Origin: Nostoc sp. S13
GTDB lineage: Bacteria; Cyanobacteriota; Cyanobacteriia; Cyanobacteriales; Nostocaceae
DNA: 35,489 nt
Direction: 5' to 3'
Assembly (NCBI RefSeq): GCF_029379315.1
Contig: NZ_JAQYWQ010000077.1
Location: 1-35,489, forward strand
Under the pieces are notes generated by a model, which worked only from the letters and a program-made list of their open reading frames with translations, was not told the DNA's origin and ran no database searches. The position numbers and the translations under genes are program-made. Position 1 is the stretch's first letter; the number at the start of each line of letters is the position of its first letter. Below, in pieces: positions 30,311-35,489 of this stretch.

Positions 30311-33300
30311 TTAAGCAGGGGCATCTCCTTGAAACTTGACGACTGTTCCTTGACTTTTTCCATTCAAAGAGGCTAATTCCCCAGCAGGAGTAGGTTCAGG
30401 CGATTGGGGTGGCTTGGGAGGTTTACCTTTAGAAGCAAAGTCTGTGAGATTTTTGACCACCACATAAAGGACGGGCACTAAGAGTAGGCTGAAAATGACG
30501 GAGACCAATAAGCCGCCAAACACCGCCGTCCCGAGCGACGTCCGGCTGGCTGCACCCGCGCCGGATGACAGTAGTAAAGGAAGGAACCCACATAGGGAGG
30601 CAATTGTGGTCATTAAAATCGGGCGGAACCGTTGTTCAACTGCATGGAGTGCAGCCTGAGCGATGGTCATTCCTTTCTCCCGCGATTGATTGGCAAATTC
30701 TACAATCAAAATTGCGTTCTTACTCGCCAAACCAATCAACATCACCAGTGCCACCTGACAATATAAATCGTTGACCAACCCGCGCACTGAGACGAATAAC
30801 AACGCGCCTAAAATCGCAAACGGTACGGTCAGTAGGATGATGATTGGGTCGATGTAATTTTCATACTGCGCTGCCAAGATGAGAAACACAGCCACGATAC
30901 CAAGACCAAAGAGCAGAATCGTTTGTCCGCCAGACCTGGCTTCTTCTCTGGAAATCCCTGTCCAGTCGTAACCCAAACCGGGTTGCTCAATCTCCTTAAA
31001 CGTCTGTTGCATCGCCTCAATTGCTTGCCCAGAACTGTAACCTGGGGCAGCAGTGCCTTGAATCTTGATCGAGCCGAATAAGTTGAAGTGGCTGATGGTT
31101 TGCGGCCCTGTAATCGGAGTCACTTTGGCGACTTCATTCAGTAGCACCAGATTGCCAGATCTGGAACGGACATTAATTTGACCAATATTGTCTGGAGAGT
31201 TCCGAAACTGTTCATCTGCTTGGATGTATACGCGGTAGTTGCGCTGGGAGAAGGTAAAATCGTTGACATACTGCCCGCCCATGTAAGCGCCCAGAGTATT
31301 CATTGCCTGACTAAAATCGACATTGAGGGCTTCTAAGCGATCGCGGTCAATGTTAATCTCGTACTGGGGAGTGCTGGCGGTAAATTGAGTGAAGACTTGG
31401 CGCAAGGCGGGGTTCTGATTGGCTTTGGCAATCATCTGTTGCGCGATCGCCAGAAACTGATCGATACTCAGTTGTCCGTTGGTGCGGTCTTGCAGCTGGA
31501 ATTCAAAGCCGCCTGTCACGCCATAGCCAGAGACGGCGGGTAGGTTAGAAGTGAAGATCATTGCATCCTGATTTTGGGCGAAGATGCCATTCAGCCGTTG
31601 CACGATCGCCTTAACCGCATGTTTGTCACCCTGGCGATCTTTCCACTCTTTCAGGTTAAAGAAAAACGTCCCCTGATTCGGTCCATTGCCGCTTAGACCA
31701 AAGCCGCCAATGACCAGAGACGCTGCCATCTCAGGCACTTCTTTTTTCAGGGTTTGATACACAGTCTGCGTCACTTTTTCGGTGGAGGCGAGTGAGACAC
31801 CATCGGGAGCCTGAATCAGACCGACGATGATGCCTTGATCCTCATCTGGTACAAATCCACTGGGGACGGACATATAGATAAATACCGTAGCAGCAAGTCC
31901 GAGGATAAATACCCCGACTACGAACATACGGATGCGGATCAGGAACTTGCTCAGACGCTCGTATTGCTTCAGTACCCAGCTAAAGCCCCGGTTAAACTGA
32001 CGAAAGAACCAGCCCAGTGGCCCTCGCCCTTCACCCTCAGCATGATGCAGGAACAGTCCAGACATACTAGGGGTGAAACTCAGGGCATTGAATAAAGAAA
32101 TGCCGATGGAAAAGATAATGATTAGTGCGAACTGCCGATACATAATACCGGTCGCGCCCGGAAAAAAGGACACCGGGATAAATACCGTCATCAACACCAA
32201 AGAGGTGGCAATCACCGCGCCGGAAAGCTCCTCCATCGCCTCAAAAGCAGCTTGCCGTCGGTCTAAGCCTTGTTCCATCTTGGCAGCAATCCCCTCGACG
32301 ACGATGATCGCATCGTCTACCACCAGACCCGTTGCCAGTACCAATCCGAACATAGTCAAGGTGTTGAGCGAGAAGCCCAGGACATAAGCAAACGCCAATG
32401 CACCAACCAAGGATACAGGAACAGCGATCGCCGGAATGATCGTTGCTCGCCAATCTTGCAAAAAGACGAAAATCACCAGCACCACTAGGGCGATGGCTTC
32501 CATCAGCGTCTTGACCACTTCTTCAATTGAGACTTCCACAAACTTGGTGGTGTCGTAGCAGATGACGGCTTTCAAACCGGGGGGAAAGTTTTTCTCTAAC
32601 TCTGCAATCTTGGCTTCCACGGCTTTGGCAGTATCCAGGGCATTGCTGCCCGGAAGTTGATAGATCAACATGCCAGCACCCGCTTTGCCTTGTACTAGTG
32701 CCGAAGTTGTATAGTCCTGCGCTCCTAACTCGGCTCGTCCCACATCCTTGAGTTTAACCAGCGTCCCGTCGGTTTGGGACTTAATCACCAGGTTCTCAAA
32801 TTCCTTGATATCTTTTAATCTACTATTGATGCGGAGGGGGAAATTCGAGTTCTGATTTGCCTTCGTGGGCGCTTGACCGATTGACCCTGCGCCCACCTGA
32901 ACATTCTGAGAAGTTAGGGCACTGCTGACATCCGTTGCCGTCAAGCCCCGACTGGCTAAAGCGTTTGGGTCTAGCCACAGCCGCATCGCATATTGGCGTT
33001 CCCCAACCAGTCTGGTATCTCCTACACCAGGGACGCGCTTGATGGCATCAGTGATGTACAGGTCAACATAGTTACTCAAAAAGATGTTGTCGTACTCGCT
33101 ATTTTCGGCATAGAAGCCATAAACTAGCAGAATGCTGTTGGAACGTGCTAAGGTGGTGACTCCAGTTTGCCGCACCGAAGCGGGTAAGGTCGGTTCGGCG
33201 ATCGCAGCTCGATTCTGCACGTTAACTTGGTTAATGTTACGGTTACTCGTTGGGTCAAACTGAGTTGAAATGGTGCTGGAGCCGTCATTACCACTGCTTG

Positions 33301-33544
33301 AAGTCATGTACTGCATCCCCTCAACCCCGTTCACTTGCCGCTCAATCACGGTTGATACGGTATTTTCAACGGTTTGGGCATCTGCGCCAATAAAGACGCT
33401 GCTGGTTTGCACTTGAATGGGGGCAATTTCCGGTAAGTTGTTAATCGGCAATAAAGGAATACAGATGCCACCGATTAGCAAGATTAGTATGGTGCAAACC
33501 GTTGATAAGACAGGTCGCTTGATAAAGGTGTCTGCGATCGACAT
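30311..33544 (-). CDS. RND multidrug efflux pump, HAE1 family
   Basis: A 1077-residue inner-membrane pump with the AcrB layout: one N-terminal helix (T-V-C-T-I-L-I-L-L-I-G-G-I), a large periplasmic loop, six helices, a second periplasmic loop and six more helices. The proton-relay residues are present: D410-D411 in L-V-V-D-D-A-I-I-V-V-E and K942 in A-S-K-N-A-I-L-I-V-E-F-A. It starts M-S-I-A-D-T-F-I-K-R-P-V-L-S-T-V, typical of the hydrophobe/amphiphile group. It should form trimers and export drugs, dyes or similar amphiphiles using the proton gradient. The C-terminal ~45 residues are Pro/Lys-rich. The gene follows its membrane fusion protein by 245 bp. No TolC-like outer-membrane gene is in the window. 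Confidence 0.96.
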   Translation of the reverse strand: MSIADTFIKRPVLSTVCTILILLIGGICIPLLPINNLPEIAPIQVQTSSVFIGADAQTVENTVSTVIERQVNGVEGMQYMTSSSGNDGSSTISTQFDPTSNRNINQVNVQNRAAIAEPTLPASVRQTGVTTLARSNSILLVYGFYAENSEYDNIFLSNYVDLYITDAIKRVPGVGDTRLVGERQYAMRLWLDPNALASRGLTATDVSSALTSQNVQVGAGSIGQAPTKANQNSNFPLRINSRLKDIKEFENLVIKSQTDGTLVKLKDVGRAELGAQDYTTSALVQGKAGAGMLIYQLPGSNALDTAKAVEAKIAELEKNFPPGLKAVICYDTTKFVEVSIEEVVKTLMEAIALVVLVIFVFLQDWRATIIPAIAVPVSLVGALAFAYVLGFSLNTLTMFGLVLATGLVVDDAIIVVEGIAAKMEQGLDRRQAAFEAMEELSGAVIATSLVLMTVFIPVSFFPGATGIMYRQFALIIIFSIGISLFNALSFTPSMSGLFLHHAEGEGRGPLGWFFRQFNRGFSWVLKQYERLSKFLIRIRMFVVGVFILGLAATVFIYMSVPSGFVPDEDQGIIVGLIQAPDGVSLASTEKVTQTVYQTLKKEVPEMAASLVIGGFGLSGNGPNQGTFFFNLKEWKDRQGDKHAVKAIVQRLNGIFAQNQDAMIFTSNLPAVSGYGVTGGFEFQLQDRTNGQLSIDQFLAIAQQMIAKANQNPALRQVFTQFTASTPQYEINIDRDRLEALNVDFSQAMNTLGAYMGGQYVNDFTFSQRNYRVYIQADEQFRNSPDNIGQINVRSRSGNLVLLNEVAKVTPITGPQTISHFNLFGSIKIQGTAAPGYSSGQAIEAMQQTFKEIEQPGLGYDWTGISREEARSGGQTILLFGLGIVAVFLILAAQYENYIDPIIILLTVPFAILGALLFVSVRGLVNDLYCQVALVMLIGLASKNAILIVEFANQSREKGMTIAQAALHAVEQRFRPILMTTIASLCGFLPLLLSSGAGAASRTSLGTAVFGGLLVSVIFSLLLVPVLYVVVKNLTDFASKGKPPKPPQSPEPTPAGELASLNGKSQGTVVKFQGDAPA

Positions 33545-33789
33545 GATAATTATACCATTTTAGATTTTGGACTTCGACTACGCTCAGTCGAACGATTTTA
33601 GATTTTGGTGAAGCAGCGCGGTCTTCCCCCAAAGGGAGAGGCTAACGCCAAGGGGGTCTCCCCCATGAGTGACTGCACCAAGCTGTTCGCGCAGCGGCTC
33701 CCCTTGGGAGAAGGGATTAAGAAAGTCTTACTTAGAATGACTTTCACGTAACTATGTATCGCATTCTTTTTTCAAATTGGGATTAACTT
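33545..33789. other. 245-bp spacer of the efflux operon, repeat-filled
   Basis: Contains TTCGACT-ACGCTC-AGTCGAA (33573-33592), a 7-bp-stem hairpin, and a longer CCCCCAAAGGG/GGGGGTCTCCCCC repeat area (33627-33665). ATTTTAGATTTTGG occurs twice. Such hairpins between the two genes could lower readthrough from the fusion-protein gene to the pump gene. Confidence 0.55.
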
Positions 33790-35235
33790 CTAAGGTTGTG
33801 GTTGGATGGGTGCGCCATCGCGCAGTTTAAGAATGTTAGACACCGCTATGCGATCGCCTGCTTTAATTCCCTCTAAAATCGGATAGCGATCGTTCTGCAC
33901 CTCACCCAACTTCACAGGTTTTTGATGTACAACGAATTGCGGTTTTTGTTTTGACTTGTCTCCTTCCACCACTTTTTCCTTTGACTTGTCTGCTTCTACC
34001 ACCTTTTCCTTTGACTTGTTTTCTTCCACCACATAGACAAAACTCTGTCCGCCAATCCGATTCACCACTTGAGTCGGAATCAAAATTCCCGGCTGCTGGT
34101 TCCAAATAATTCGGGCGCGAACATATTGCCCATCCCGCAATTTGCCATTTGAATTAGTAAATCGAGCTTTCACTAAAATAGATTGACCAGATGTATTCAC
34201 TTGCGGTGAAATAAAGTTAATACTGCCGGTGGTTAAACGCTTACTTGTGTTAGCATCCAATAGCTCTACAGCTAATCCCCGACGCAATTGGGCAGCATTG
34301 TTGGACGGCACCGAAATTCGCATATCCAGGAGATCATTTTTGGTAATTGTGGTCAAGTTGCCGCCAGTATTCACATAATCGCCCACTTTGACGGAGAAAT
34401 CGCCAACGATACCATCAAGTGGTGCAACTATCTGCTTCTGGTTCTGATTAACTTGACTTGAGGCAACTTGAGCCTGGGCTTGCTGCACGTTCGACTGCGC
34501 CTGATTGATGCTAGCTTGTCCGGCATTTACCTGCTTTTGGGCAGCATTTAGGGTAGCGAGCGCTGCATCTAGGTTATTTTTAGCAATATCGAGTTCTTGC
34601 CTTGCCTGTGCGCCTTCAGTTACAAGCATCTGGGTTCGCTTGAACTGCACTTGCTGTAATTTCACATCTGCGGCGGCTTTCGCTTGATCGGCTCGTTTTG
34701 ATTCCAGTTGTGCCTGAGCGGTTGCTACAGCTGCCCGATTGGAGTTAACCGTAGCAATGGCGCTGGAGACATTGGCTGTAGTTTGATCCAAACTTAGAGA
34801 CAGAATCGGCGTTCCTTGGGTGACGCGATCGCCACTGGCTACAAATATGCGTTCGATTCGCCCCTGAGTTTGCGGTTGAAGCGAAACGCGCTGCTGGGCT
34901 TCTAATGTGCCGACAAATTCGGAGGTAGATTGAACTTGACTTGATTCAACAGTCTGCACCTTCACCGGAAGAAAAGGTGGCGCTTGTGGTGGCGGGGCTT
35001 CTCGCTTGCCTAACAATCGCCAAGCCACAAAGCCCCCGCCCCCAATCACAAGAATAGCAAGTATTGCCAAAAGCCATGCTTTCCGCTTTCTGGGAGGTTT
35101 AGTAGAGGTTTCTTCAGTAGAATTCGGCTCTGTAGAGACTGAAGCTGCGACCGAACCAGAGATGTTTGTAGCACTGTTCTTCAAATCATGAGTTTGATCG
35201 GAAGATGCAGATGTAATTGGGTGATCGAATGACAT
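33790..35235 (-). CDS. RND efflux membrane fusion protein
   Basis: Start at ATG 35235 (MSFDHPITS; 481 residues), with GGAG about 11 bases upstream; the frame is open to a TTG at 35259. Residues ~48-66 are a membrane anchor (W-L-L-A-I-L-A-I-L-V-I-G-G-G-G-F-V-A). Then come the biotinyl-lipoyl half motif (G-R-I-E-R-I-F-V-A-S-G-D-R-V), a long Gln/Ala-rich coiled-coil hairpin (about 135-245), the second lipoyl half (I-V-A-P-L-D-G-I-V-G-D-F) and beta-barrel domains. This is the AcrA/HlyD plan that joins an RND pump to an outer-membrane channel. Near the C-terminus lies a charged insert of three 10-residue repeats (K-S-K-E-K-V-V-E type). It is the first gene of the pump operon. Confidence 0.95.
   Translation of the reverse strand: MSFDHPITSASSDQTHDLKNSATNISGSVAASVSTEPNSTEETSTKPPRKRKAWLLAILAILVIGGGGFVAWRLLGKREAPPPQAPPFLPVKVQTVESSQVQSTSEFVGTLEAQQRVSLQPQTQGRIERIFVASGDRVTQGTPILSLSLDQTTANVSSAIATVNSNRAAVATAQAQLESKRADQAKAAADVKLQQVQFKRTQMLVTEGAQARQELDIAKNNLDAALATLNAAQKQVNAGQASINQAQSNVQQAQAQVASSQVNQNQKQIVAPLDGIVGDFSVKVGDYVNTGGNLTTITKNDLLDMRISVPSNNAAQLRRGLAVELLDANTSKRLTTGSINFISPQVNTSGQSILVKARFTNSNGKLRDGQYVRARIIWNQQPGILIPTQVVNRIGGQSFVYVVEENKSKEKVVEADKSKEKVVEGDKSKQKPQFVVHQKPVKLGEVQNDRYPILEGIKAGDRIAVSNILKLRDGAPIQPQP
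33950..34035. repeat. 30-bp tandem repeat inside the fusion-protein gene
   Basis: TTTGACTTGTC recurs at 33950, 33980 and 34010, each followed by TTCCACCAC-type sequence, giving three 30-bp units. They encode three charged decapeptides (E/D-N/D-K-S-K-E-K-V-V-E) in a loop of the membrane-proximal domain, where copy number could vary. Confidence 0.85.
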
Positions 35236-35259
35236 AAAAGACTTAACTCCGTCAGACAA

Positions 35260-35489
35260 TTTTGGATTTTGGATACTTCGACTTCTCTACGAGACGCTAC
35301 GCGAACGCTCAGTACAAGTTTTGGATTTTGGATTGACTATCAAGGAATCATTGATCAAGATTTGTAATTCAGATTAAATCTGGGTTTCCAGGTTTAATCT
35401 GTCGTCAACATTTTTAAAATTGGTTTGAAGAAGAATACATTCGTCAGAATCAAGACGCTCTCTACGAGACGCTAAAAGCGAACGCGGAC
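35260..35489. other. Upstream region of the efflux operon with dispersed repeats
   Basis: No gene in the final 230 bp. It must hold the operon promoter. Repeats include TTTTGGATTTTGGA at two places (about 35260 and 35318) and CTCTACGAGACGCTACGCGA (35286-35305) with a second, altered copy at the window end (about 35459-35484). No clear operator for a TetR or MarR regulator was seen. Confidence 0.5.

Overview
The window looks like chromosomal DNA from a filamentous, heterocyst-forming type cyanobacterium of the Nostoc/Anabaena group. The reasons are the many HIP1 octamers (GCGATCGC), the heptamer tandem repeats (GGGCATT, CCCCACT and their complements), many short palindromic repeats of the kind common in Nostoc genomes, and cyanobacterial genes such as ndhN, a DUF3172 protein, an AMIN-domain protein, a CYP110-type P450 and a STAND ATPase with WD40 repeats. 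No species is named because this was read without a database search.

Layout. 1-5000: heptamer array, ndhN, a GNAT acetyltransferase, a zinc-ribbon protein, an ABC-2 permease, a DUF3172 membrane protein, and a DeoR-type regulator divergent from a second-type transketolase (5180-7099). 7400-11100: an apparent minus-strand operon of a CPA2 cation/proton antiporter with two USP domains, a small exported protein and an AMIN-domain protein. 11400-15073: a decayed second antiporter, a CorA transporter, a small membrane protein and an SGNH hydrolase. 15180-15393: a 21-bp tandem array. 15760-20280: an accessory block with a NACHT-like ATPase joined across a frameshift to WD40 repeats, a Uma2-family nuclease on the other strand, and a second, core-only paralogue of the ATPase. 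20331-23968: tRNA-Ala(GGC), a small membrane protein, hisF, ruvB, and a TPR protein. 23980-27861: glycosyltransferase, MITE-like element, FkbM methyltransferase and P450. 28120-30310: a HAD hydrolase, an IS5-type remnant with both inverted repeats, a truncated gene, and a repeat-rich gap. 30311-35235: a two-gene RND efflux system (membrane fusion protein, then the inner-membrane pump).

The most interesting part is the STAND ATPase block. The first gene has four near-identical 126-bp WD40 units and one frameshift. The second has lost both the N-terminal and repeat domains and carries three different genomic repeat sequences inside its reading frame. Related ATPases in bacteria include antiphage NLR-like proteins, so a defence or self/non-self role is possible, but nothing here proves it. 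The rest is mostly housekeeping and transport genes separated by unusually repeat-rich spacers.
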